Assembly: GCF_011764445.1 (NCBI RefSeq)
Contig: NZ_BLPG01000001.1
Coordinates: 8,547,316-8,611,315, forward strand
Direction of reading: 5' to 3'
Length of the DNA: 64,000 nt
DNA from: Phytohabitans rumicis
Lineage (GTDB): Bacteria > Actinomycetota > Actinomycetes > Mycobacteriales > Micromonosporaceae
Made by a program: the position numbers and the translations under genes
Notes under the pieces: model-generated
The model's input: the letters and a program-made list of their open reading frames with translations, nothing else
Database searches by the model: none
Told to the model about the DNA's origin: nothing
Shown here: positions 29,335-39,284 of the stretch, piece by piece
Layout of the letters: the number at the start of each line of letters is the position of its first letter
Position numbering within the stretch: position 1 is the stretch's first letter

Positions 29335-30252
29335 TCAGCCGCGCGATGCCAAGGCGTCGACCAAGCGGCGAGCGGGGCCCGCGAGGGCCCACTTCTCGGC
29401 CAGCGCCAACAACCGGTCGGGGTCCTGCGGGGAGCGGGGGAGCGCCGGCTCCAGCGGCGGGAGGTCGATGTCGCGGGCGACCTCCACGACCTTGGGGGCC
29501 ACCGCGAGGTAGTCGCGGGCGGCGTCCAGCTTGGCGCGCAGCCCCGCGGCGAAGCCGGCCTTCGGGTCGTCCAGGGCGGCCAGGATGCCGGCTAGGTCGC
29601 CGTACCGGGTGACCAGCCGGGCCGCGGTCTTCTCGCCGACGCCGGGCACGCCGGGCAGCCCGTCGCTCGGGTCGCCGCGCAGGGCCGCGAAGTCCGCGTA
29701 CGCCGCGGCGGGTACGCCGTACTTGGCGCGCACGGCGGCGTCGTCGCAGTCCTCCAGCTTGGCCACGCCGCGTCCACAGTAGAGCAGCCGGACCGGCTTG
29801 GCGTCGTCGACGAGTTGGAAGAGGTCGCGGTCGCCGGAGGCCACCTCGACCGGGCCGGGCTGGGTGGTGGCCAGCGTGCCGAGCACGTCGTCGGCCTCGT
29901 ACCCGGGGGCGTCGACGGCCGGGATGCCGATCGCGGCCAGCACGTCGAGGATCAGCGGGATCTGCGGCACCAGCGTGTCCGGCACGATCTCCGCCCCGGG
30001 CGGCCCGCCGTCGGCCAGCCGGTGCGCCTTGTACGACGGCAGCAGCGCCACCCGCCACGCCGGCCGCCAGTCCGCGTCGAGCGCGCACACCATGCGGTCC
30101 GGATCGCGCATCTTGATCAGCGTGCTCAGGAAGTCCAGGAACCCGCGTACGGCGTTGACCGGGGTGCCGTCGGGCGCCCGCGCCGCCGACTCCGGGATGC
30201 CGAAGTACGCCCGGAAGTAGAGGCTCGGCGCGTCCACCAGGAGCAGGGTCAT
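29335..30252 (-). CDS. 5'-3' exonuclease, FEN/PolI N-domain family
   Basis: A 305-residue stand-alone flap/5' nuclease. Acidic metal ligands are seen in LLVDAPSLYFRAYFG, CALDADWRP and GYEADDVLGTLA, plus ASGDRDLFQLV. The helix-three-turn-helix DNA-binding motif is GLPGVPGVGEKTAARLV. No polymerase domain follows. It probably removes RNA primers or flaps. It is a near neighbour of helY, as in mycobacteria, but on the opposite strand. Confidence 0.92.
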   Translation of the reverse strand: MTLLLVDAPSLYFRAYFGIPESAARAPDGTPVNAVRGFLDFLSTLIKMRDPDRMVCALDADWRPAWRVALLPSYKAHRLADGGPPGAEIVPDTLVPQIPLILDVLAAIGIPAVDAPGYEADDVLGTLATTQPGPVEVASGDRDLFQLVDDAKPVRLLYCGRGVAKLEDCDDAAVRAKYGVPAAAYADFAALRGDPSDGLPGVPGVGEKTAARLVTRYGDLAGILAALDDPKAGFAAGLRAKLDAARDYLAVAPKVVEVARDIDLPPLEPALPRSPQDPDRLLALAEKWALAGPARRLVDALASRG

Positions 30253-30276
30253 GCCGGACAGCCTGTCACAGATCCC

Positions 30277-30744
30277 TCAGCTGGTCGGGATCTCCTCCTC
30301 GCTCGGGGCACCCGCTGTCGTCATCCGCAGCAGCCAGCGGCGTACGACGTCCCGCTCGGCGGCGGTGAAGCCGGCCTCCAACTCGCCCTCGACGGCCTGG
30401 ACGTCGGGGATGGCCTCGCGCAGCCGGGCCCGCCCCGCCTCGGTCAGGAAAACCTGCTGGGCGCGCCGGTCCCGGGGGTGCGCCCGGCGTTCGAGGAGCC
30501 CGGCGCGCTCCAGCCCGGCGAGCATCTCGTTGGCGGACTGCCGGGTGCTGGACACCTTCCGGCCGACATCCGCGACCGTCATGCCCGGCTCCTGCTGGAG
30601 CAGCAGCAGCGAGCCGTACTGCGCCGCGGAGAGCCCGTGGCCGGCGAGGGCCTCGGCGACCACGCCGCGCATGCTCAGCCACGCGTGGCGGACCAGGAAG
30701 CTCAGGCACTCCTCGGTACGGGGCTCAGCGGTCACGGCGTCCAT
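30277..30744 (-). CDS. MarR-family transcriptional regulator
   Basis: A 155-residue winged-helix protein with the MarR pattern LSAAQYGSLLLLQQEPGMTVADVGRK, the recognition helix SSTRQSANEMLAGLERAGL and a wing with DRRAQQVFLTEAGRARL. It is divergent from the MFS transporter with 54 bp between start codons, and two inverted CAGG-NN-CCTG sites lie in that gap and just inside the transporter gene. The layout predicts ligand-relieved repression of the pump and of itself. Confidence 0.9.
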   Translation of the reverse strand: MDAVTAEPRTEECLSFLVRHAWLSMRGVVAEALAGHGLSAAQYGSLLLLQQEPGMTVADVGRKVSSTRQSANEMLAGLERAGLLERRAHPRDRRAQQVFLTEAGRARLREAIPDVQAVEGELEAGFTAAERDVVRRWLLRMTTAGAPSEEEIPTS

Positions 30745-30762
30745 TCTGCATGCGAAAGACTA

Positions 30763-30820
30763 TTGACAGGTTCCTGACGATCTAGCAGGCTCGGGGCCGT
30801 GACCGTCAGGGACCTGTCAA
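30763..30820. promoter_or_regulatory. candidate MarR operator, two inverted 16-bp sites
   Basis: TTGACAGGTTCCTGAC (30763-30778) and GTCAGGGACCTGTCAA (30805-30820) are inverse copies with 15 of 16 matches. Each contains its own CAGG-NN-CCTG half-palindrome. The first overlaps a TTGACA-like -35 element of the transporter promoter, and the second lies within codons 3-8 of the transporter gene, so binding would block transcription. Confidence 0.7.
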
Positions 30821-32367
30821 AGGATAACCGGATCCTCTCGATCCTCGTCTTCTCCGCCGTACTCATCTGGCTGGACGCCACCATCCTGGGCGTCGCCCTC
30901 GAACGCCTCGCCGACCCGTCCGCCGGACTCGGCGCGAGCCCCGGGCAGCTCCAGTGGGCCGTCGGGGCGTACTCGCTGCTGTTCGCCACCGCGCTCTTCG
31001 TCGCCGGCGCGCTCGGCGACCGGTACGGGCACCGCCGGATCCTGGTGGCCGGGGTCGTCATGTTCGGCGTGGCGTCGCTCTGGGCCGCGTGGGCGTCCGG
31101 CCCCACCGAGCTGATCGTGGCCCGCGGCCTGATGGGCGCCGGCGGCGCCATGATCATGCCGGCGTCGATGGCGATCATCAGCTTCACGTTCCCGCCGGAG
31201 CGCCGGCCCGGGGCGATCGCCGCCTGGGCCGCCTCCAGCGGCGTCGGCGTCGCCGGCGGCCCGCTGCTCGGCGGCCTGCTCATCGACCACTTCTGGTGGG
31301 GCTCGGTCTTCCTCGTCAACGTGCCCCTGGTGGGGCTGAGCCTGCTCGGGATCGCGGTGTACGTGCCCAACCCGCGCAGCCCGCAGCGGCGCCGGCCGGA
31401 CCCGCTCGGCCTGGTGCTGTCCACCGCCGGCCTGGGGCTGCTGGCGTACGGCCTGATCGAGGGCGGGCAGCGCGCCGACTGGGGCCGGTGGCAGGTCTGC
31501 GGCTCGATCGCGGCCGGCCTGGCCCTGCTCGCCGGGTTCGTCGCCGCCGAACTGCGCGCCGCCGAGCCCAGCTTCGACCCGCGGCTGTTCCGCAACCGCC
31601 GGTTCGCGGCCGGCAACCTGGCCCTCGGCGCGATGTTCTTCGCCGTCACCGGGCAGATGTTCTTCGGCGCCTTCTACCTGCAGGGCGCGCGGGGCATGTC
31701 CGCCTGGGACGCCGGCCTGGTCGCGCTGCCGGGCGCGCTCGGCGTCATCGCCGGCGCGCCGCTCGGCAGCCGGCTGGCCGGGCGCTTCGGCGTCGCCGCC
31801 GTCGCCGGTCCGGGCCTGGTCCTGGTCGCGCTGGCGTTCGCGGCCAACCTGGCGTTCGCCGTGGACACCCCGCTGCTCTGGTGGTGCGTCGTGGGCGCGC
31901 TCAGCGGCTTCGGCATCGGCGCCGTCGTCGCGCCGACCACCGCCGCGGTCGTCGCCGCGCTGCCGATGGATCGGATGGGCGCCGGGTCCGCGGTCAGCAA
32001 CACCATCCGGCAGGTCGGCAGCGTCCTGGGCATCGCCGTCCTCGGCACGATCCTCACCACCAGCTATCGGCATGGCATCGGGCCCGCGCTGGCCGGGCTT
32101 CCCGAGGGGGTACGCGAGGGCGCCCGACCCTCGGCGGAGGCGACCCGTCACGTCGCCACCGTCCTGGGCCGCCCCGACCTGGTCGACGCCGCGAACCGGG
32201 CGTTCGTGCACGCCATGCACGTGACCGCCGGATGGGCCGGGCTGGTGGCGTTCGCCGGCGCGGTGGCACTGATCCTGGCCTTCCGCAATCGACGCCGGAC
32301 TATGCCGGAGCCGGCCGGTGACGTGCAGGTTTACGCCGGGAGTACGGCAGGCGAAAGCTCGGCGTAA
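30799..32367 (+). CDS. MFS drug:H+ antiporter, DHA2 (14-TM) family
   Basis: A 522-residue transporter with about 14 hydrophobic helices. Motif A (GALGDRYGHRRILVAG) follows TM2, motif B-like sequence LIVARGLMGAGGAMIMPASMAII follows, and motif C GVGVAGGPLLGGLL is in TM5, all typical of QacA/EmrB-like efflux pumps. TM1 carries the DHA2 feature VFSAVLIWLDATILGVAL. GTG 30799 is the start. Regulation by the divergent MarR protein is likely. The substrate is unknown; solvents, antibiotics or phenolic compounds are typical. Confidence 0.9.
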   Translation: MTVRDLSKDNRILSILVFSAVLIWLDATILGVALERLADPSAGLGASPGQLQWAVGAYSLLFATALFVAGALGDRYGHRRILVAGVVMFGVASLWAAWASGPTELIVARGLMGAGGAMIMPASMAIISFTFPPERRPGAIAAWAASSGVGVAGGPLLGGLLIDHFWWGSVFLVNVPLVGLSLLGIAVYVPNPRSPQRRRPDPLGLVLSTAGLGLLAYGLIEGGQRADWGRWQVCGSIAAGLALLAGFVAAELRAAEPSFDPRLFRNRRFAAGNLALGAMFFAVTGQMFFGAFYLQGARGMSAWDAGLVALPGALGVIAGAPLGSRLAGRFGVAAVAGPGLVLVALAFAANLAFAVDTPLLWWCVVGALSGFGIGAVVAPTTAAVVAALPMDRMGAGSAVSNTIRQVGSVLGIAVLGTILTTSYRHGIGPALAGLPEGVREGARPSAEATRHVATVLGRPDLVDAANRAFVHAMHVTAGWAGLVAFAGAVALILAFRNRRRTMPEPAGDVQVYAGSTAGESSA

Positions 32368-32404
32368 GTGCTTCGCGGGCCGGGACGGGTGCCTTTCGCG
32401 CACC

Positions 32405-32410
32405 TATCCT
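32405..32410 (+). promoter_or_regulatory. leaderless-type -10 box (TATCCT) for the polysaccharide operon
   Basis: TATCCT lies 6 nt before GTG 32417. It is the only promoter-like site seen ahead of the run of overlapping genes to about 40249. Confidence 0.6.
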
Positions 32411-32416
32411 CGGCCC

Positions 32417-33631
32417 GTGACCTTGTCGGCGACCCAAAACGCCAGCCCGCCGCGGCGCGATCGTGGCCGCCCGTTGCGGGTCGGCATGATCGTGGTAAGC
32501 GAGTACGAGTCGGACCCGCGGGTGCGCCGGCAGGCCGAGGCGCTCGTCGCGCGGGGCGACGAGGTGACCGTCGCCGCGCTGGACGCGCCCGGCCGGCCGG
32601 CGCAGGACGTCGTCGACGGCGTACGCGTCGTGCACCTGCCCACCCGCAAGTACCGGGGCAGCTCCGCGAAGGCGTACCTGTCCCTGTACGGCGGGTTCGG
32701 CGCCCGCGCCGCCGGCTGGCTGGCCCGCCGGCCGCGCGCCTTCGACGTGGTGCAGGCGCACTCGATGCCCGAGGCGCTGGTGTTCGCCGGTTCCGTGCCG
32801 CGGCTGTTCGGCGTACCGCTGCTGCTCGACGTGCACGACCTGACCTCGAAGCTGTTCGCGTCCAAGTTCGTCGACCGGCGCCGGGTGCTCGCCGCGGTGT
32901 CCGCCTCGGAACGGGCCGCGCTGCGGTTCGCGACCGAGGTGCTGACCGTGCACGAGCCGTACGCCGACCTGATCCGCACGATGACCCGCCGGCCGGTGTC
33001 GGTGGTGATGAACTGCCCCGACGAGCGGCTCTTCACGCCCCGGCCGGAGCCGCGCGGCTGGGACCCGGCCGGCGAGGTGGTGTTCAGCTACCACGGGCTG
33101 ATCGCGCCCCGGCACGGCCTCGTCGCAGCCACCGAGGCCCTCGCCGAGCTGCGCCGGACCGTACCGGGCGCGCGGCTGCAGGTACGCGGCAGCGGCGACG
33201 GGCTGGACGAGCTGGGCGAGCGGGCCCGGGCGCTGGGCGTGGCGGACGCGGTGGACCTGCCCACCCGGCTCTACCCGCTGCCCGAGATCGTGGCCGAGCT
33301 GGACCGGGTCCACATCGGACTGGTGCCCAGCCAGATCGACCCGTGGACCGACGGGGTGCTGCCCACCAAGCTGCTGGAGTACGCCAGCCTGGGCATCCCG
33401 GTCATCACGTTCCGCAACCCGGTCATCGCGCGGTACTTCCCGGACGACGCGGTCCGCTACGTCGACCCGGCCGGCAAGGAAACCCTGTACGAGGCCATGC
33501 GCGAGCTGGCCCTCGACCCGCGGCGGGCGCTCGCCCAGGCGCGGCGGGCCAGCGAGGTCATGGCCGGGCTGCGGTGGAGCGAGCAGAAGCGGCACTACTT
33601 CTCGGTGATCGACCGGCTCACCGCGAAGTGA
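32417..33631 (+). CDS. GT4-family glycosyltransferase
   Basis: A 404-residue GT-B enzyme, first gene of the surface-polysaccharide operon. The N-domain starts RVGMIVVSEYESDPRVRRQA. The C-domain has the donor-binding pattern FSYHGLIAPRHGLVAATEAL and the EX7E region GVLPTKLLEYASLGIPVITF. It has no membrane helix. It overlaps the flippase gene (GTGA), so the two are coupled. The sugar and acceptor are unknown. Confidence 0.88.
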   Translation: MTLSATQNASPPRRDRGRPLRVGMIVVSEYESDPRVRRQAEALVARGDEVTVAALDAPGRPAQDVVDGVRVVHLPTRKYRGSSAKAYLSLYGGFGARAAGWLARRPRAFDVVQAHSMPEALVFAGSVPRLFGVPLLLDVHDLTSKLFASKFVDRRRVLAAVSASERAALRFATEVLTVHEPYADLIRTMTRRPVSVVMNCPDERLFTPRPEPRGWDPAGEVVFSYHGLIAPRHGLVAATEALAELRRTVPGARLQVRGSGDGLDELGERARALGVADAVDLPTRLYPLPEIVAELDRVHIGLVPSQIDPWTDGVLPTKLLEYASLGIPVITFRNPVIARYFPDDAVRYVDPAGKETLYEAMRELALDPRRALAQARRASEVMAGLRWSEQKRHYFSVIDRLTAK

Positions 33632-35066
33632 CCCTGCTGCTGACCATGGCGGGCCTGGTCGCCCTCGGCCTGACCCGGCTGCTGCACGGCGTGATCGTCA
33701 GCCGTGCCACCGACCCCGAGACGTACGGCCTGGTCGGCTCGCTGATCGCGGTCACCACCATCGGCAGCCTGCTGCTCCCGGCCGGGGTGGCCAGCGCGGC
33801 GGCCAAGTTCATCCCGTACGAGCTGGGCGCCGGAAACCCGGAGGCGGCCCGGGGCGTGCACCGGCTGCTGACCCGGGCGGGCTGGGCCGGCGCGGTCCCG
33901 ATCAGCCTCGGCGCGGCGGTGGCTGCCGCGGTGGCTTTCGACCTGCGGGCGGTCGACGCGTTCCAGGTCGCCGCGCTGTGCTGCGCCTTCTCCGCGTACT
34001 CCGGCCAGAAATCCGTTTTGTACGGCTTCGGGCTCGTTCCCGCGTACACGAAGCTGGAGCTGGCCTGCTCGGCGGCGTCGCTGGGCGCGACGGCGGCCGT
34101 GGTGGCCGCCGGCTGGTCGCTGTACCTGCTGCCGCTGGCCACCGGCTACGCGCTCTTCACCGCGGGCGCCTGGTGGCGCCTGCGCCCCCTGACCCGGGGT
34201 GGGCGCGGGCCCGTCGTGAGGACGCGGGAGATCGCCGGGTTCGTCGCCCTGGCCTGCGTGGGCACGCTGTGCTCGCAGGGCTTCCTGCAGGGCACCCAGT
34301 TGCTGGCCAACCACTTCGCCGCGCCGCGGGAGGTGGCCTACTTCGCCGCCGCGGTGACGCTGATCGCGCCGGCGTACTTCCTGCCCCGGGCGCTGGGGAT
34401 CGTGCTGTTCCCGGCGATGGCGCGGGCGCACGGGGCCGGCGACGTCGACGGCGTACGCCGGCAGGCCGACCTGTCCACCCGGGCGCTGCTGGTGCTGCCG
34501 GCCCCGGCGTTCGCGGCGGCGCTGCTGCTCGCGCCGGAGGTGATGACGCTGTTCGGCGGCCCCGGTACGCGGACGGCGCCCCGGTGCTGCGGCTCATCCT
34601 GGCCGCGACCTACCTGGCCGTGGTGGCCGTGCCCTCGGTCAACGCCCTGTCCAGCGGCGCGCACGTGCGGGTGCCGGTCGGCTCGGCCGTGGCCGGCCTG
34701 CTCACCGGCCTGGCCGTGGTGGCGGCGCTCGGCGGCCCGCTCGGCGCGACCGGCGTCGGCCTGGGCTACCTGTGCGGGACCGCGGTCACCGCGGGCGGGC
34801 CGGTGGTCACCGCGTGGCGGCAGCACGCGATGCCGTGGGCCGCTCCGGCGCGCCTCGCGGCGGCCGTGGTCGGCGGCGCGTACGCGGTCGCGGCCGTCAC
34901 GGACGGTGTGGCCGACGTCTCCGTGCGCCTCGCCCTGGCGGCGTCCGCCCTGGTCATCGGCGTCGCGGTGCTATCCGGGCACATGCGCGCGCTCCGTGAC
35001 GATTCGGCGGTCGGACAGCCCCGGGACGCCGGGAGTTCACCGTCGCGTTGGCGGCGGAGGGTGTGA
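33628..35066 (+). CDS. polysaccharide flippase (Wzx/MATE-like), single-base frameshift
   Basis: About twelve membrane helices starting TLLLTMAGLVALGLTRLLHG, with the Wzx-like block ATDPETYGLVGSLIAVTTIG. Translation derails at 34557-34566, and the other frame resumes with RYADGAPVLRLILAATYLAV and runs to 35066. One C added to GGCCCCGGTACG gives a 479-residue protein of normal length. It would move lipid-linked repeat units across the membrane. The GTG start overlaps the upstream GT4 stop by 4 nt. Confidence 0.82.
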
Positions 35067-36555
35067 TGGCCCGGGTCTGGCCAGACGCCGCACAGCAGAG
35101 GACGGGAATGGTTTCGGTACAACAACGGGTCGCCCCGGCCGCGGTCCGCTGGGCGCCGACCATCCTGGTCGCGCTGCTCGGCACGCTGCTGGTCTGGGTG
35201 CTCTTCGAGGCGTGGGTGCAGGTGCTGCTGGCCACGCCGGTGCAGGACGCCCGCGGCAACCTGGTCGCCGACGCCCCGGAGTGGCCCAAGACCGTCAAGA
35301 ACGCGCTGTACCTGGCCGTACTCGCGGTCACCGTGGTCAAGGTGGCCATGGAGCGGCGCTGGCGCGAGTTCCGTACCCCGGCCGACATCGCCCTCGTCGT
35401 GCTCGGCGCGGTGCTCGTGCTGTCCGGGTTGCTCGGCGACTCGCCGGCGCGGCTGACCGCCGAGGCGGCGTACGTCTACCTGCGCGGCGCCATCGTCTTC
35501 TACGCCTGGCGGGCCGCCGACCCGAGCGGCCGGCAGGTGCGCCGGGTGCTCGCCGTCGTGGCCGGGATCGTCGGCCTCAACGCCCTACTCGCGATCGTGC
35601 AGACGGTCGTCGGTCAGCCGGCGTACGAAGGGCTGGGCTGGATCAACATGACGTGGGCCGGGATCAACCGGGCGCACGCGCTGCTGGATCACCCCAACCA
35701 CCTCGGTCACCTGCTGGCGATGGCGATGCTGGGCCTGCTCGCGTGGATGGTCACCCGTCCGCTCAGCTCGCGCACAACGTGGGCGGCGTTCACCGGGCTG
35801 GCGCTGGCGCTGTCGGCGACCCAGTCGCGCGAGTCCACCATCGGCTTCGTGGCCGGCGTCGCGGTGATCTGCGTGCTGCGCCGGGGCGGTGGCGCTCCGC
35901 AGCCCTGGCCGTTGCCCTGGTGCTCGGCTTCGCCGGCGCCCAACTCGCCATCAGCCCGGAGAACCGGACCGAGCTGTCCCGCCGGCTCGCCGGGGTGTTC
36001 AGCGCGCTGCACCTGCCCAGCGGCGCCGAGGGCGACAACACCTGCGTGGAGACCCGCGCGGACTGCGCCGACGACGCGGAGAAGATCCCCGAGCGCGAGG
36101 TCCGCGTCCTGTACGCCCAGCAGGGCGGCGAGCTGTGGCTGAAGCGGCCGCTGCTCGGGTACGGCGTGGGCCAGTTCGGCGGCATCGTCGCGTACCAGAA
36201 CGACCCGCGCTGGTACCAGGACCCGCGCTTCGGCCCGGACGGCTTCCGGCTGTACGGCTCGAACGAGAAGCAGGTCGACTCGTTCTGGCTGCACCTGCTC
36301 GTGGAGACCGGGGCGCTCGGCGTGCTGGCGTACCTCGTCTGGCTCTTCCTGCTCATCGCACCCGTCGTGCGGGCGGCCTGGCGCCGGCCGCGCGCGGTGT
36401 GGCTGTGGGCGGTCGCCGCGCTCACGTTCAGCGTGCTGGTGGCCTTCCTGGCGCCGTCGCTGGAGGACCCGCTCTTCCCCGCGCAACTGTTCACCGTGCT
36501 CGGCCTGGCCTGGGTCTGGCTGGCGCGCTCTGCAGAGGAGACCGCACGTGAGTGA
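35066..36555 (+). CDS. O-antigen ligase/polymerase-like membrane protein (Wzy/WaaL type), single-base frameshift
   Basis: It starts at ATG 35066 (TGATG overlap with the flippase; GGAGGG ribosome-binding site). There are about ten membrane helices, and the large extracytoplasmic loop bears the PF04932-type motif HALLDHPNHLGHLLAM with downstream PLLGYGVGQFGG and SFWLHLLVETGALGVLAYLVW. The frame breaks near 35880-35890, where CGGGGCGG should be CGGGGGCGG; one G restores 496 residues. It probably polymerises or ligates glycan units outside the cell. Confidence 0.82.
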
Positions 36556-37569
36556 CGCCGTCGCGCTGATCGGGTTCGGGTACTGGGGACCCAACCTCGC
36601 GCGCAACCTGCAGTCCCACGCCGGCGACCGGTGGCGGTACCTGGTGGAGCTGTCCGAGGAGCGCGGGGCGAAGGCCGCCGGCCTGTACCCGGACGTGCGG
36701 GTCACCGCGGACCTCGCCGAGGTGCTCGACGACCCGGCCGTGGGCGCCGCCGTCGTGGCCACCCCGGCGGCCACGCACGCGCCGCTGACCCGCCGGCTGC
36801 TGGCGGCCGGCAAGCACGTCCTGGTCGAGAAGCCGCTCGCGCTGTCCACCGTGGACGCCGTCGAGCTGGCCACGCTCGCCGACGACCGCGGCCTGACGCT
36901 GATGGTCGGGCACACCTTCGAGTACGTCCCGGCGGTGCGCCGGATGAAGGAACTGGTGGACGGCGACGCGTTCGGCGACCTGCTCTACCTGCACTCGCAG
37001 CGGCTCAACCTCGGGCGGATCCAGAGCGACATCAACGCGTTCTGGTCGATCGGGCCGCACGACGTGTCGATCGCCAACTACCTGGTCGGGCAGCGGCCCG
37101 AGTGGGCGGCGGCGGAGGGGCGCGCTACCTCAACGCCCGGGTGGAGGACGTGGCGTTCGTGACCGTCGGGTACCCCGGCGGCGTCCTCGCGCACATGCAC
37201 GTGAGCTGGCTCGACCCGTCCAAGACGCGGCGCACCACGGTGGTCGGCAGCAAGCAGATGCTGGTGTACGACGACATGGACGCCGAGGCCAAGCTGCGCG
37301 TCTACGACAAGGGCGCGGACAAGCTCTACGAGGACGCGTACGGCGCGTGGCAGTACAAGCTGCGCGACGGCGTCGTACACGCCCCGACCCTGGAGGTCGC
37401 CGAGCCGCTGGGCGTGGAGCTGCGGCACTTCCTGGACGCCGCCGACACCGGCACCCGGCCGCGCACCGACGGCTGGAACGGCGTCGACGTCGTCGCCGTC
37501 CTGGAGGCCGTCGACGCCTCGCTGCGGGCCGGCGGGGCGCAGATGAAGGTGGACAACGGTGGCCGTTAG
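36548..37569 (+). CDS. Gfo/Idh/MocA-family sugar dehydrogenase (WlbA-like), single-base frameshift
   Basis: The NAD-binding start is VALIGFGYWGPNLARNL, with AAVVATPAATHAPLTRRLLAAGKHVLVEKPLAL as the EKP signature and MVGHTFEYVPAV after it. The frame breaks at 37112-37122, where GGAGGGGCG should have one more G, and resumes ARYLNARVEDVAFVTVGYPGG to the stop at 37569. The corrected length is 340. With the following hexapeptide acyltransferase and DegT aminotransferase it matches the oxidise/aminate/acylate module that makes 3-acylamino sugars such as UDP-diacetamido-uronates. Confidence 0.82.
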
Positions 37570-38191
37570 CCCGCTCGCCCTCGTCGCCGACGACGCCCGG
37601 CTCGGCGCCGGCAGCACGGTCGAGGAGTTCTGCGTCGTGAAGGGCGCCGTCCTGGGCGCCGGCGCCGTCCTGCGCAGCCACACCGTCGTCTACGCGGGGG
37701 TGCGCGCCGGCACCCGCTTCCAGACCGGGCACCACGTGCTCGTCCGGGAGCACACCGTCATCGGCGACGACGTCTCGGTCGGCTCGCTGTCCGTGCTGGA
37801 GCACACCGTCCACATCGGAGACCGGGTACGCGTGCACTCGCACTGCTTCGTGCCCGAGTACTCCGTCCTGGAGGACGACGCCTGGCTCGGGCCGCGCGTG
37901 ACGCTGACCAACGCGCCGTTCCCGCGCTGCCCCGACGTGGCCGTCTGCACCCGCGGGGTCCACATCGGACGCGGCGCGCGGATCGGCGCCAACGTCACCA
38001 TCCTGCCCGGCGTACGGGTGGGGGAGCGGGCGCTGATCGGCGCCGGCGCGGTCGTCACCAAGGACGTCAAGCCCGGCGCGGTCGTGGTCGGCGCCGCCGC
38101 CCGGCAGGTGAAGACCATCGACGAGCTGTTGTGCCCGGCCGGGCTCGACCACCGTCCCTACCCTGGGGGTTCCCTTGATTCCGCTGGTTGA
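37559..38191 (+). CDS. left-handed beta-helix acyltransferase (WlbB/WbpD-like)
   Basis: A 210-residue protein composed of imperfect hexapeptide repeats (VGSLSVLEHTVHIGDRVRVH, then IGRGARIGANVTILPGVRVG) with a short loop and the C-terminal acetyl-CoA-binding region IGAGAVVTKDVKPGAVVVG. GTG 37559 overlaps the dehydrogenase stop by 11 nt. It probably N-acylates the amino sugar made by the flanking dehydrogenase and aminotransferase. Confidence 0.85.
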   Translation: MAVSPLALVADDARLGAGSTVEEFCVVKGAVLGAGAVLRSHTVVYAGVRAGTRFQTGHHVLVREHTVIGDDVSVGSLSVLEHTVHIGDRVRVHSHCFVPEYSVLEDDAWLGPRVTLTNAPFPRCPDVAVCTRGVHIGRGARIGANVTILPGVRVGERALIGAGAVVTKDVKPGAVVVGAAARQVKTIDELLCPAGLDHRPYPGGSLDSAG

Positions 38192-39284
38192 CGTCAAGGC
38201 CGCGTACCTGCGGCACCGGGCGGCGATCGACGCCGCCGTCCAGGACGTCCTGGAGTCCACCGCGTTCATCCAGGGGCCGCAGCTGCGCGCCTTCGAGGAG
38301 GCGTACGCGGCGTACTGCGGCACGAAGCACGCGATCGGCGTCGGATCGGGCACGGCGGCCCTGCACCTCGCGCTGGCCGCCGCCGGCGTGGGCGCGGGCG
38401 ACGTGGTGGCGGTGCCGGCGCACACGTTCATCGCGACGGTCGAGCCGGTGAGCTGGCTGGGCGCGCGGCCCCGGTTCGTCGAGATCGACCCGGAGACCGG
38501 CGCGATGGACCCGGTGGCGCTCAAGGGCGCCATCGACGGGGTCAGCGCGGTGCTGCCGGTGGACATCCACGGCCGCCCCGCCGACCTGGAGCAGATCGCC
38601 GCGGTGGCCGCCGACGCCGGCGTACCCCTGATCGAGGACGCGGCGCAGGCGCACGGCGCGGAGGTCGTCCGCGCGGACGGCACGGTCGTCCGCGCCGGCG
38701 GGTACGGCCTGGCCGGCTGCTTCTCGTTCTACCCGGGCAAGAACCTGGGCGCGTTCGGCGACGCCGGGGCGATCACCACCAACGACGACGCGTTCGCCGC
38801 GACCGTGCGCCGGCTGCGCGACCACGGCCGCACCAGCAAGTACGAGCACGAGATCATCGGGTACGCGCACCGCATGGACACGCTGCAGGCGGCCGTGCTG
38901 TCGGTGAAGCTGTCCACGCTGGACGCGGACAACCGGCGGCGCGCCGCGTTGATGGCCCGGTACGAGGAGGAACTCACGGGCGTCGGCGACCTGTGGTTCC
39001 CGCCGGCCACCCCGGACCGGCGCAGCGTGTTCCACCACGCCCTGGTGCGGACCTCCCGCCGCGACTCGCTGCTTTCGTTCTTGAAGGAGCGCGGCATCGG
39101 CGCCGGCGTGCACTACCCGATTCCGGTGCACCTGCAGCCCGCGTACGCCTTCCTCGGCTACCGGCGCGGCGACCTGCCGTCGACCGAGGCGTGGGCGGAC
39201 GAGTGCCTGTCGCTGCCGCTGTACCCGGAGCTGAGCGACGCGCAGCTCGCCGGGGTCGTGGACGCGGTCCGGGCCTTCTTCTGA
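38175..39284 (+). CDS. DegT/DnrJ/EryC1 sugar aminotransferase (WlbC/WbpE-like)
   Basis: A 369-residue PLP enzyme from TTG 38175, overlapping the acyltransferase by 17 nt. The N-terminus IPLVDVKAAYLRHRAAIDAA and GVGSGTAALHLAL are family signatures. The PLP lysine is in GCFSFYPGKNLGAFGDAGAI, and the dimer-loop region DHGRTSKYEHEIIGYAHRMD is present. It would convert the 3-keto sugar produced by the Gfo/Idh enzyme to a 3-amino sugar. Confidence 0.9.
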   Translation: MIPLVDVKAAYLRHRAAIDAAVQDVLESTAFIQGPQLRAFEEAYAAYCGTKHAIGVGSGTAALHLALAAAGVGAGDVVAVPAHTFIATVEPVSWLGARPRFVEIDPETGAMDPVALKGAIDGVSAVLPVDIHGRPADLEQIAAVAADAGVPLIEDAAQAHGAEVVRADGTVVRAGGYGLAGCFSFYPGKNLGAFGDAGAITTNDDAFAATVRRLRDHGRTSKYEHEIIGYAHRMDTLQAAVLSVKLSTLDADNRRRAALMARYEEELTGVGDLWFPPATPDRRSVFHHALVRTSRRDSLLSFLKERGIGAGVHYPIPVHLQPAYAFLGYRRGDLPSTEAWADECLSLPLYPELSDAQLAGVVDAVRAFF

